Shown here: one piece after another, positions 27,460-34,830 of the stretch | Layout: each line of letters starts with the position of its first letter | Position numbering within the stretch: the first letter of the stretch is position 1 | NCBI RefSeq assembly: GCF_007655305.1 | Contig: NZ_VLOG01000030.1 | Location: 1 to 39,562, forward strand | From: Algoriphagus algorifonticola | GTDB taxonomy: Bacteria > Bacteroidota > Bacteroidia > Cytophagales > Cyclobacteriaceae | Reading direction: 5' to 3' | DNA length: 39,562 nt | Translations under genes and position numbers: made by a program | The notes under the pieces: generated by a model | The model's input: the letters and a program-made list of their open reading frames with translations, nothing else | Told to the model about the DNA's origin: nothing | The model's database searches: none

Positions 27460-28657
27460 AGAAATGGATAATTGTTTTTATTACAAATTCCTGTTCTTCG
27501 TTGGTTAAAGTTGGATACATAGGCAGACTGATACAGTTTTTATAATACTGCTCTGCATTGGGCATATCTCCTTCCTCCCATCCAAACTGTCTGTAATAAG
27601 GCATTAAATGAACAGGGATATAATGGATCTGGGCGAAAATATTTTGTTCTCTAAGGTACTGGTAAAGACTTAATCTGTTTTCAACTTCAATTATGTACAG
27701 ATGGTAGGCATGGCCATCTACTACTCCTGATTGACTTTTGATAAAAGGTTGACCTTGAAAAACCTCATGATATTTTTTTGCTATTTCCTTTCTTCTTACC
27801 AAACCTTCGTCTGCTCTCTTTAATTGGCTTAAACCTAAAGCCGCTTGAAAATCAGTCAATCGATAGTTATAGCCAAGTTCCTGCATTTCCATATACCAGG
27901 CTGGGAATGCAGAATTATGAGAGGCTAATGAAAAATTATCTTTTCCCCTTGCGAATTCAAGTGAGTTTTGGAATAAAGATTCATCTCTCGTGATTCCGTG
28001 GGTGCGAAGCATCAAAAGTTTTTTGTAAAGGTTCTCATCGTTGGTAGTAATCATGCCTCCCTCGCCTGAAGCGATGTGTTTGACAGGATGAAATGAAAAA
28101 ATTGCCAATTCTGCAAACTTACCATTCCCGCAATGCTGTTTTTGCCCCTTACTATCTATAAAATATCCCCCAGGAGAATGACAGGAATCTTGGATAATCC
28201 ATAAGCCAAACTCATCAGCCAGTTCTCTAAAAGCCTCTAAATCTACTGCTCTACCTGCAAAATCAACCGGAATAATGCCTTGATAAGTACCTTTTGGTGA
28301 AGCTTCCAATAACTTTCTTACTGAATGAATATCCAGCAAATAGGTCTCTGGATCAATATCAGCAAAAACTACCTCACCTCCGCAATAGCGGACACAATTG
28401 GCTGAAGCAGCAAAAGTAATTGGAGCAGTGATTACTTTATCGCCAGGCTTTACTCCCAAAGCTAAAGCATTTAAGTGTAAGGCTGCTGTGCCATTGGATA
28501 CCGCAATAGCATATCTGGAACCGACATAGCTTGCAAAAGCATCTTCAAACTCTTTGATTTTAGGACCTTGCGTCAGATAATCTGATTTCAAAGTTTCTAT
28601 TACAGCCAGAATATCATCCTCCGTAATATGCTGCCTTCCGTAGGGTATAGGGTTCAT
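27449..28657 (-). CDS. pseC: UDP-4-amino-4,6-dideoxy-L-AltNAc transaminase PseC
   Basis: A 402-residue DegT/DnrJ/EryC1-family PLP aminotransferase. The start at 28657 gives MNPIPYGRQHITEDDI, the usual PseC N-terminus, and lies 4 bp after the pseB stop; an ATG at 28684 would add nine residues inside pseB. Motifs: GSRYAIAVSNGTAALHL, APITFAASANCVRYCGG, DSCHSPGGYF and the Schiff-base lysine K193 in SFHPVKHIASGEGG. It transfers an amino group from glutamate to the 4-keto sugar made by PseB, the second step of pseudaminic acid biosynthesis, in the cytoplasm. It overlaps the GNAT gene downstream by 11 bp. Confidence 0.93.
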   Translation of the reverse strand: MNPIPYGRQHITEDDILAVIETLKSDYLTQGPKIKEFEDAFASYVGSRYAIAVSNGTAALHLNALALGVKPGDKVITAPITFAASANCVRYCGGEVVFADIDPETYLLDIHSVRKLLEASPKGTYQGIIPVDFAGRAVDLEAFRELADEFGLWIIQDSCHSPGGYFIDSKGQKQHCGNGKFAELAIFSFHPVKHIASGEGGMITTNDENLYKKLLMLRTHGITRDESLFQNSLEFARGKDNFSLASHNSAFPAWYMEMQELGYNYRLTDFQAALGLSQLKRADEGLVRRKEIAKKYHEVFQGQPFIKSQSGVVDGHAYHLYIIEVENRLSLYQYLREQNIFAQIHYIPVHLMPYYRQFGWEEGDMPNAEQYYKNCISLPMYPTLTNEEQEFVIKTIIHFYGK

Positions 28658-28661
28658 CAGA

Positions 28662-29672
28662 TCAATATTCAAAAGTTGAATCAACGTGTTCTTTGATAAG
28701 CGATCGAAGTGAGTCTACTGTTTCCCATTCTTCGTTATCCCCTGAATTATATGCAAATCCCTCCTTTACTTTAACCGCACCAAATTCCTTAATAAAATCT
28801 TCTAATTTGAACTTTGGTACAGCTGGAAGGATTGTGTAATATTTTCCCAGATCGTAGGTATAAAAAGAGTCTGAGGGAGTAATCATTTCTTCATGAACCT
28901 TTTCTCCCGGTCTTATTCCAACGATTTTCTGCTCACATTCTGGCCCTATAGCTTTCGCAACATCAGTAATTCGGTAAGATGGGATTTTGGGGACAAAAAT
29001 TTCTCCTCCCCAAGCATGAAATAAAGCATGCATCACCATTTCTACTCCACCTTCTAGAGAGATATTAAACCGTGTCATGTTCGGATCTGTAATTGGTAGT
29101 ACGCCTTCTTTTTTCTTGTTTATAAAAAATGGAATCACTGAACCGTTGGAGCCCATCACATTACCATATCGAACTACACTAAATCTAATTGGATTCCATC
29201 CTTTGATATTGTTAGCGGCTACAAAAAGCTTATCAGATGCCAATTTAGTGGCTCCATATAAATTAATTGGAGCACATGCTTTATCGGTTGAAAGAGCTAC
29301 TACGCGCTCAACATTCGTCTGAAGGCAAGCGTCAACGACATTTCTTGCCCCATCGATGTTTGTTTTAACACATTCTTCAGGATTGTACTCCGCAATGGGA
29401 ACATGCTTCATGGCAGCTGCATGAATTACAAAATTCACTTCTTTGAATGCTCGAATCAATCGCTCCTTATCCCGCACATCTCCAATAAAAAATCGAATTT
29501 GAGGAAATTCATTAGAAGGAAACTCTTGAGCCATTTGAAATTGCTTTTGCTCATCACGTGAAAAAATTATGATTTTTTTCACCTCTGGATGATTTGAAAG
29601 AATATGCTTCGTTAGTGCTTTTCCTAATGAACCAGTCCCTCCTGTAATTAAAATAGTTTTCCCTTGTAACAT
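28662..29672 (-). CDS. pseB: UDP-GlcNAc 4,6-dehydratase (inverting) PseB
   Basis: A 336-residue short-chain dehydrogenase/reductase of the PseB/FlaA1 type. The Rossmann loop TGGTGSLG is at residues 10-17. Catalytic residues are T129-D130-K131 (STDKA) with Y139 and K143 of YGATK, matching the Asp-Lys-Tyr arrangement of the inverting dehydratases. Other landmarks: FIGDVRD, HAAAMKHVPIAEYNP, VRYGNVMGSNGSVIP, and IRPGEKVHEEM near the end. It converts UDP-GlcNAc to UDP-2-acetamido-2,6-dideoxy-L-arabino-hexos-4-ulose, committing flux to the pseudaminate pathway. It is the first gene of the 14-gene operon; the region just upstream has two exact TAnnTTTG elements. Confidence 0.94.
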   Translation of the reverse strand: MLQGKTILITGGTGSLGKALTKHILSNHPEVKKIIIFSRDEQKQFQMAQEFPSNEFPQIRFFIGDVRDKERLIRAFKEVNFVIHAAAMKHVPIAEYNPEECVKTNIDGARNVVDACLQTNVERVVALSTDKACAPINLYGATKLASDKLFVAANNIKGWNPIRFSVVRYGNVMGSNGSVIPFFINKKKEGVLPITDPNMTRFNISLEGGVEMVMHALFHAWGGEIFVPKIPSYRITDVAKAIGPECEQKIVGIRPGEKVHEEMITPSDSFYTYDLGKYYTILPAVPKFKLEDFIKEFGAVKVKEGFAYNSGDNEEWETVDSLRSLIKEHVDSTFEY

Positions 29673-29749
29673 TATTAATATTCTAAATTATTTATCCCTT
29701 TTTAGGTTTTATTATGAAATGAAATTTTGAAAAATTTATTTTTGGCATT

Positions 29750-29757
29750 CAAATTTA
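29750..29757 (-). promoter_or_regulatory. TAAATTTG -7-like element upstream of pseB
   Basis: An exact TAnnTTTG match on the minus strand, about 78 bp before the pseB start. No good TTG/TTTG -33 partner is seen at the usual 17-23 bp spacing, so this is a weak call. A second exact match, TATATTTG, is at 29794-29801. Confidence 0.3.
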
Positions 29758-29793
29758 AAGGACCCAAAAGTTTTATATGATGTTTTTTTCATT

Positions 29794-29801
29794 CAAATAT
29801 A
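29794..29801 (-). promoter_or_regulatory. TATATTTG -7-like element upstream of pseB
   Basis: An exact TAnnTTTG match about 122 bp before pseB, immediately downstream of the truncated dehydrogenase relic. No clear -33 element is present. Either this or the element at 29750-29757 could drive the operon. Confidence 0.25.
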
Positions 29802-29811
29802 CTCTATAAGT

Positions 29812-29925
29812 CTACCTCTTATACCTCACCGTTTTAAACTTCTCGGCAAATGCAGTGGCTAGAGGTAATCCTACATAGCCCAAACCGATGATGGCTATTT
29901 TGCTGTTTTCTAAGTTTTTTAACAT
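29812..29925 (-). pseudogene. 5' fragment of a nucleotide-sugar dehydrogenase
   Basis: The minus strand from the ATG at 29925 encodes MLKNLENSKIAIIGLGYVGL followed by PLATAFAEKFKTV, then RYKR and a TAG stop at 29812 (37 codons). The GxGYVGLPLA motif and its spacing are diagnostic of the NAD-binding N-terminus of UDP-sugar dehydrogenases (WbpA/TviB/UDP-ManNAcA dehydrogenase type), normally over 400 residues. Similarity stops after FKTV, where family members usually continue with GFDIN or similar. No further dehydrogenase sequence is found downstream. It lies between manC and pseB, and the break probably marks where the pse operon was inserted or exchanged. Confidence 0.82.
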
Positions 29926-30051
29926 CTAAAAAAGTGTTAGTAATTGGTAATTTGTTATTTTTTATCATTTTCTAGACTTCAATATTCACAGTTCAGGGTT
30001 CAAAGTTCATTTGCACCTCTGTAACGTTGATCTCTGAACACTGAACCTTTA
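29926..30051. other. Spacer with GTTCA-rich dispersed motif
   Basis: This 126-bp gap between manC and the dehydrogenase relic contains GTTCAGGGTTCAAAGTTCAT (29991-30010) and the similar CTCTGAACACTGAACC. Near-identical GTTCAGGGTTCAATGTTCA occurs at 31094-31112, and related CTCTGAACCATGAACTTCTG at 31554-31573. These flank manC and the four-helix-bundle gene. Function unknown. Confidence 0.5.
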
Positions 30052-31050
30052 TCAATCCACTAAGCCCTGCTTCTCCTTCTCCAACCTCTCATACACCTTC
30101 TTTACATCCTGAGCTTTTTCCTTATTTAAAACCAAAATGGCATCCGCAGTGCAGATCAAAATACTATTAGACAGCCCCACAAACTCAGTATGTAATTCAG
30201 AACCAATTACCATATTTCCCATAGAATCTATCGGATAGCCCTGAGCTTGGTTGTATTCATAGATGGCCTCAAAACTTCCCATGTCTGACCAGTCGAAAGC
30301 AGAAGGAACCACCTTAATTTTGTCAGTTTTTTCCATCACTGCATAATCCACAGAGATAGATGGGATTTTCATAGATAGCTCCTCATTTAATTTCCCCTCT
30401 TCTATCTTTTGATAGGTAGTATAGGAGGTTTCGTAAACGCTAGGCTCCAACTTCTTCAATTCCTGCAAGAAAACTCCAGCTTGAAAACAAAACATTCCTG
30501 AGTTCCAGTAAAAATTTCCTTTTTGAATAAATTCCTCGGCAGTTGCCAAATCCGGCTTCTCTCTGAAGCTCCTTACTTCTTCCCCATCCGCTTCGATATA
30601 TCCGAAACCTGTCTCAGGTTTGCTTGGCTTTAAGCCAAAGGTTACTATAAATCCATCCTTTGCCAGTGCTATAGCTCTCTGCACAGATTTTTTGTAAGAC
30701 TCTTCTGATTCAATCAAATGGTCGGAAGGGGTAACAAAGAGTATATCTTCTGGATTGCAGGCAAATGCCGCAAAAGCAATTGCTGGTGCAGTATTCCTTG
30801 GGCAAGCCTCTATAATTTCTTTATAGGATTGAATCCCCGCTTCTTGCAAATCTTTTCGGGAAAGCTGGTAATTATCAATATTCCCCACCACCAAAACCGA
30901 ATCACAAAACGCAGAATTCCTCAAGGCTGTCTTTTGAAACAAGGTTTTCCCATCAAAAATCGGAAGGTATTGCTTCGGTCTGGACTTTCTGGACAATGGC
31001 CAAAGTCGGGAACCGACACCGCCTGATAGAATGACGTTTATTACTGACAT
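30052..31050 (-). CDS. manC: Mannose-1-phosphate guanylyltransferase
   Basis: A 332-residue NTP transferase making GDP-mannose from mannose-1-phosphate and GTP. The N-terminus has the sugar nucleotidyltransferase signature LSGGVGSRLWPLSRKSRPKQ with the catalytic lysine K26. Further motifs are EACPRNTAPAIAFAAF, FVTPSDHLI, GFGYIEADG, SFREKPD, FYWNSGMF and FDWSDMGSFEAIYEY. It lacks the C-terminal phosphomannose isomerase domain of the bifunctional enzymes, so it is the short monofunctional form common in Bacteroidota. It supplies GDP-mannose, or GDP-fucose/rhamnose precursors, for the exopolysaccharide. It stands outside the overlapping pse operon, with ~80 bp to the gene upstream. Confidence 0.93.
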   Translation of the reverse strand: MSVINVILSGGVGSRLWPLSRKSRPKQYLPIFDGKTLFQKTALRNSAFCDSVLVVGNIDNYQLSRKDLQEAGIQSYKEIIEACPRNTAPAIAFAAFACNPEDILFVTPSDHLIESEESYKKSVQRAIALAKDGFIVTFGLKPSKPETGFGYIEADGEEVRSFREKPDLATAEEFIQKGNFYWNSGMFCFQAGVFLQELKKLEPSVYETSYTTYQKIEEGKLNEELSMKIPSISVDYAVMEKTDKIKVVPSAFDWSDMGSFEAIYEYNQAQGYPIDSMGNMVIGSELHTEFVGLSNSILICTADAILVLNKEKAQDVKKVYERLEKEKQGLVD

Positions 31051-31129
31051 GAGGTTCTAGTTTGGGTTAATGCTTGGGCTTTTAAATAGTGGAGTTCAGG
31101 GTTCAATGTTCAAAAGAAAGTCTGCCTTC

Positions 31130-31516
31130 TTAAGAGAATTTGTTTCCCCTTTTATCTGAATTCCGTAAGTAAATTATCAAAGAATTTATTTTAGACCTAA
31201 GCCTTTCCGTTCTTTCTAAAATTTCTTCCAATTCCTCTTTACTAATATACTCATAATCAAAAGCGCGATAACCTTGTGAACGTGTTTCAGCATTTGAGCC
31301 TCTGGCTATGGATAGAAATTGAATAAACTCTTTATTTCCATCCCTATCAAAACCTTCAGCTACATTATCCATTACAGATCCAGAAGAACTATTTATTTGA
31401 GAGCTCAATTTATAATCTCTGGAAAATTCACTTTTTTTTGTAAAGCTTTTTATAAGTTTAGAAAGCTCTCTTGCCTCTTTCCAAATTTCTAAATCTTCAA
31501 AACGCGCTATTTTCAA
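31130..31516 (-). CDS. Four-helix-bundle protein (S23/IVS-type)
   Basis: A 128-residue protein of the four-helix-bundle family first found inside 23S rRNA intervening sequences (TIGR02436-like). Signature segments are FEDLEIWKEARELSKLI at the start, LSSQINSSSGSVMDNVAEGF in the second helix, EFIQFLSIARGSNAETRSQG, and a final helix with SKEELEEILE...LRSKINSLI. Family knowledge: stand-alone copies are frequent in Bacteroidota, often near polysaccharide genes or repeats, and the function is unknown. Here it is bordered on both sides by GTTCA-type motifs shared with the manC flanks. Confidence 0.88.
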   Translation of the reverse strand: MKIARFEDLEIWKEARELSKLIKSFTKKSEFSRDYKLSSQINSSSGSVMDNVAEGFDRDGNKEFIQFLSIARGSNAETRSQGYRAFDYEYISKEELEEILERTERLRSKINSLIIYLRNSDKRGNKFS

Positions 31517-31955
31517 GAAAAAATAATTTATGCTTTAACGACGACCTATTGAACTCTGAACCATGAACTTCTGAACCATCACTTCAAAAACTGGAGAGCT
31601 AAACATTTTTCAACTCGCGCATAAATCGATCAATTACTCAGTTAATCAATTACACAATTACTCACAATTGGGTACAGCTTCGCCCTTTCAGTCCCATTTT
31701 GAGATTGGTTTGGAGAAGAAAAAAGGCAGAGAATACTCGCAGCGCTTACATCTCTTTTTCCCGGATCTCAGAATGATCTTAGCAATATTTTTTACTGCAA
31801 AAATTAGCCGAAGCTAACAGTTTGGTTTTTTGGGTTTTATTGAAAAAAGGCCTCAAATTTTAAAATTTAAGGCTTTTTGTTGGTTTAGCTGATTCAAAGA
31901 TAATCAAATGAGTAGTTTTAGTACTCATTTTTTGACTTAAATTTTCATCATTTTT
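31517..31955. other. Non-coding spacer with terminator and repeat-like DNA
   Basis: This 439-bp stretch has a GTTCA-type motif near its low-coordinate end, an ACAGCTTCGCCC segment near 31675 and a run of AATTAC/CAATTA words, but no gene with coding character. A strong hairpin terminator for the gene at 31956-32561 lies at 31844-31878. The remainder has no recognisable content. Confidence 0.5.
31844..31878 (-). terminator. Rho-independent terminator
   Basis: Arms 31844-31861 and 31862-31878 are inverted complements with one bulge and one mismatch, a ~16-bp stem of the form AAAAAGcCT..AAATTT/AAATTT..AGGcTTTTT. On the minus strand it ends in a T-run, about 80 bp after the stop of the 201-aa gene. 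It would also work on the plus strand. Confidence 0.7.
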
Positions 31956-32561
31956 TTAGTAGCTACTTTTTTGTTTTTCATCCATGTTTAATTCCTTGAC
32001 TGCCATCATCAAATCCTGAAACAAAGACAAATTATCAATCTTCCAGATATGAGTTTGACCGAATTTATCCAAGAGCATATTGCTATTGTTTCCTAATTCC
32101 AGAAGAATTGCATAGGACGACAAATCCAAACTCATATGATTTGTCTTTATTTCTTCAGAGATTTTTTCAAACTCTTTGCCATAATCGTAAATCCGCAAAA
32201 AACTCAAAACACTTTCACCTTTCCAGATAAATTCATACAAGCTTTTTCTGGGAATAGTGGCGCTCATAGCTGTTCTTTTAACAATGAGTTCTTCTCTCCC
32301 TAACTTGGTTTTAGCTATAGAATTGGGAACAACAGCCTCTTTTTGGAAATGGCGATTCAGGATTTTTTGGGAAATCTCATCAAGCTGGAAATCCAGTCCT
32401 TTCACCTGTTTCAACTTGAAATTGAGCTCTTCCAACATGGTAAAGGGATCAAACACCAAAAGTTTTCCTTTGTATTTGAAATTTACCTGGTGATTTCTAA
32501 TCAGGCGACCTTTGGATTTGTAGGAAATCCCTCCAGACCTGAAAAAATTAAAAATCTTCAT
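31956..32561 (-). CDS. Protein of unknown function (201 aa)
   Basis: I do not recognise a family. The start at 32561 (MKIFNFFRSGGISYKSKGRL) is preferred over the ATG at 32624, whose extra 21 residues look like translated leader. The product is soluble, basic at the N-terminus and without signal peptide or membrane segments: an early FKYKGKLLVFDPFTMLEE region, a central helix-rich IAKTKLGREELIVKR part, and a C-terminal part rich in L/S (LDLSSYAILLELGNN, MLLDKFGQTHIW). A terminator follows at 31844-31878 and ~200 bp of spacer precedes it, so it is probably transcribed alone. Length and codon use look like a real Bacteroidota gene. Confidence 0.65.
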   Translation of the reverse strand: MKIFNFFRSGGISYKSKGRLIRNHQVNFKYKGKLLVFDPFTMLEELNFKLKQVKGLDFQLDEISQKILNRHFQKEAVVPNSIAKTKLGREELIVKRTAMSATIPRKSLYEFIWKGESVLSFLRIYDYGKEFEKISEEIKTNHMSLDLSSYAILLELGNNSNMLLDKFGQTHIWKIDNLSLFQDLMMAVKELNMDEKQKSSY

Positions 32562-32662
32562 AGCTAGGATTAAATAGTTTGGGTTAAATAGAATTGGGTA
32601 ATAAAATTTCCTTATTTCAAGCAATCATCACAATTGAGATATTTCCCTTGAATGAGCGGTTT

Positions 32663-32687
32663 GAAGACCGAAGACCGAAGACCGAAG
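32663..32687. repeat. GAAGACC heptamer microsatellite
   Basis: Three and a half perfect copies of the 7-bp unit GAAGACC, in the 208-bp spacer upstream of the 201-aa gene. Copy number may vary between strains, and it sits where it could alter the leader of that gene. Confidence 0.7.
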
Positions 32688-32769
32688 TTTCCGGATTCTG
32701 ATCCACAAGGCAGATACCAAGCCCTATTTTTTTTATTTACAATCATAAAAGGGAATATGCATCTCAAAC

Positions 32770-34122
32770 TTATTTGATTTCGTAAAGCAAGCAGCGTTTG
32801 TCTTCCGGGCTTCTTGTCCTATTAATCATCTTATAGCCCCTTTTTTCCTCAGCCTGGGTATTGATCTCCTTGATCAATCTGGATCGTTTGACCCTTTTGT
32901 TTTCCGGGTTAGGAATCTGATGAATATCAAAGAGCTCATCCAGTTCCTCTACTGTAAATCTTTTTCCTTTATTTTGATCTAAGATTTCTAAAAGGTTGGA
33001 ACTTTCAGCGGAGCTGTAGGATTTTGAATAGCTTTCATTCTGTCCATGATCCTTTTCTTGACTTTGACCTGCCCTTACTGGAGCCGAGGAAGCTATTCGC
33101 TTTTTGAATACCGGAAATAAAACCAAGCCTATTAAAGAAATTGAAACAAGAGATATGATTACATAATCTTGTTTGATCCTATTGACCTCTTTGACACTGA
33201 TTGGAAGAATTGAGGCTTTTCCTACGAATTTTGCCTTTGAGTAGAATTCATTCAAATCCCAAGTAATCGGGAAATTCTTATCATCCTGTAAGTAAACTTG
33301 GTTTCCATCTACCATAAAATAGGGCGAGTAGGTTAATGGATTATAATCCAACTCCTGAGGAAAAAACTTAAAGTTCAACTCGTTTTTGTCAAAAATTAAA
33401 AGCCCCTTGTTTTGCGAGGATGATTCAAAAGCATTGAAAGCCAAGAAATCCTGGGCGTCCAAAACACCTTCTTGGAAAATATAGTATGCGGCATTGGGAT
33501 CAACCAATGACAGATTAAAATCAAAACCCAAATGCTTCCAAGCATTCGATTCGAAATCCAAGATGTAGCCCTGATTTTCGGGAAGTTGGTGAATATCTTT
33601 TCTTGGATTATTATGGAAACCAAGCAGAAGGAAGGCAGACTTTTCGGATACGCCAAGGAACCTAGAATTATAATTGACAGGTTGCTCTTTAACACTCGCC
33701 AATGACCATGAACCTAACCTTGGATCAAATTCAATTAAATCTGTGTGGCTATTCCAGAAACCATAGCCCCCGAGAAGAAAAGGGTTTCCTTCTTTTATTA
33801 TAAGCCTGCTTTTGCAGGTGTAACCTACATTCTGAAATTGGTAAAGGTTTTTCCAGGAATTCTCTTCCCATCGATAAAGTTCCATCCTACAGCCGGCGAA
33901 AAGATAAGTACCTGAATCGCTCTTGAGAATTTGGAATTCCTCATCAATTCCCACAGGAATAGAATCTAACTGAAATACCATTTCCTGACTGAAATGAGGA
34001 TCTAACTGTTCAAAATTAGTAATCTGATAAATTGCCTCAGGATTCAACCGTAAGGATTGAGCATGTAGACAAAAGAATGAACAGGAAAATAAGGTTAGGG
34101 ATAAACAAAAAAGGAATCTCAT
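32770..34122 (-). CDS. Propeller-like periplasmic sensor with cytoplasmic winged-helix-like tail
   Basis: A 450-residue protein read from the ATG at 34122 (an ATG at 34152 adds ten residues before the signal peptide MRFLFCLSLTLFSCSFFCLHAQ). Residues ~25-300 contain repeated Kelch-like blocks: GTYLFAGCRMELYRWEENSW, FLLGGYGFWNSHTDLIEFDP, SAFLLLGFH followed by GYILDFESNAWKHLGF, and KGLLIFDKNELNFKF. One transmembrane helix follows (about 320-339, YVIISLVSISLIGLVLFPVF), then a Ser-rich linker. The C-terminal domain (about 376-450) has helix-turn-helix character: LLEILDQNKG, TVEELDELFDI, KRSRLIKEINTQAEEKRGY, then a wing-like KMINRTRSPEDKRCLLYEI. This resembles a one-component membrane-bound regulator with periplasmic sensing and cytoplasmic DNA binding. 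No kinase domain is present. The function is inferred. Confidence 0.65.
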   Translation of the reverse strand: MRFLFCLSLTLFSCSFFCLHAQSLRLNPEAIYQITNFEQLDPHFSQEMVFQLDSIPVGIDEEFQILKSDSGTYLFAGCRMELYRWEENSWKNLYQFQNVGYTCKSRLIIKEGNPFLLGGYGFWNSHTDLIEFDPRLGSWSLASVKEQPVNYNSRFLGVSEKSAFLLLGFHNNPRKDIHQLPENQGYILDFESNAWKHLGFDFNLSLVDPNAAYYIFQEGVLDAQDFLAFNAFESSSQNKGLLIFDKNELNFKFFPQELDYNPLTYSPYFMVDGNQVYLQDDKNFPITWDLNEFYSKAKFVGKASILPISVKEVNRIKQDYVIISLVSISLIGLVLFPVFKKRIASSAPVRAGQSQEKDHGQNESYSKSYSSAESSNLLEILDQNKGKRFTVEELDELFDIHQIPNPENKRVKRSRLIKEINTQAEEKRGYKMINRTRSPEDKRCLLYEIK

Positions 34123-34562
34123 TTTTTCAAATCTACGAACATGGATAACCAATGCTGAAACAAACCTAAAATGATAAATGATGGAAAAAAAGAAAATCTA
34201 GGTAAAAATCGTGTTAAACTATTGTATTTCATAGTTACATAATTGTTACATATATTGATTTTCAGTACATTCTCCCAAATCGGTAAAATTAGTTTTCCAC
34301 CATTAATGAATTAAATATTCAAGTTTCTACTTGGAATTAGACAAGCATTTTGGATATAGTAAATTGAGGAATCTTTAAAATTCTTTAATACAATGAACTG
34401 GTTGAGTTTTCTAGGGTAAATACAATTTTAATAAAAATAAATGCAAATAAATTTTCAGGCATACAAATGTTATTAAACATACGATAAGTGTTAGGATTCA
34501 TCATTTTTTTTGTTTTCAGGTTCCTCTTTTCTGCTTATGAAAGAAAAAAATTTCAATTCAAT
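34123..34562. other. AT-rich leader region
   Basis: 440 bp upstream of the membrane regulator gene. It is AT-rich with no coding frame and no clear TTG/TAnnTTTG pair that I could settle on. It presumably carries the promoter of the gene at 32770-34122. The dispersed repeats begin at 34563. Confidence 0.4.
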
Positions 34563-34647
34563 AAACCCTCCAAGGGTTAGTCAGCCAAGCGGTGGTAGTA
34601 TTTTTATGATCGGGTCCTTGATTTGAAAAATCCCTTGGAGGGTTAAA
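34563..34647. repeat. Inverted-repeat element, copy 1 (~85 bp)
   Basis: The left arm AAACCCTCCAAGGGTT (34563-34578) and right arm ATCCCTTGGAGGGTTAA (34630-34646) are complementary. Each arm is also a small hairpin (AACCC-loop-GGGTT). The ~50-bp interior differs from that of the second copy at 34831-34910. Confidence 0.7.
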
Positions 34648-34684
34648 CCAGACCTTCTCCTCGAATCCACAACAAGAGTCAAGA

Positions 34685-34795
34685 GTAATTCCGAGGCCCT
34701 ATCTTAGGGTTTTTAATCCGAAAAAATCTCAAAGTTGAATTTCGGTTCCTCGGAATTTGTAATTCCGAGGTCCTATCGTAGGATTTTTAATCCGA
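34685..34795. repeat. Two REP-like hairpin elements
   Basis: 34747-34795 has CCTCGGAATT/AATTCCGAGG as a stem, then TCCTATCGTAGGA, then GGATTTTTAATCC, three consecutive hairpins. 34685-34721 is a partial copy lacking the left arm. The same three-hairpin layout recurs twice at 39391-39517, with CTCGAG stems instead of CCTCGG. This resembles REP/RAYT-associated palindromes of Bacteroidota; no transposase is in the window. Confidence 0.65.
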
Positions 34796-34830
34796 TAATA
34801 TCACATCTATGAATGGCTATTGAAAGGAAG

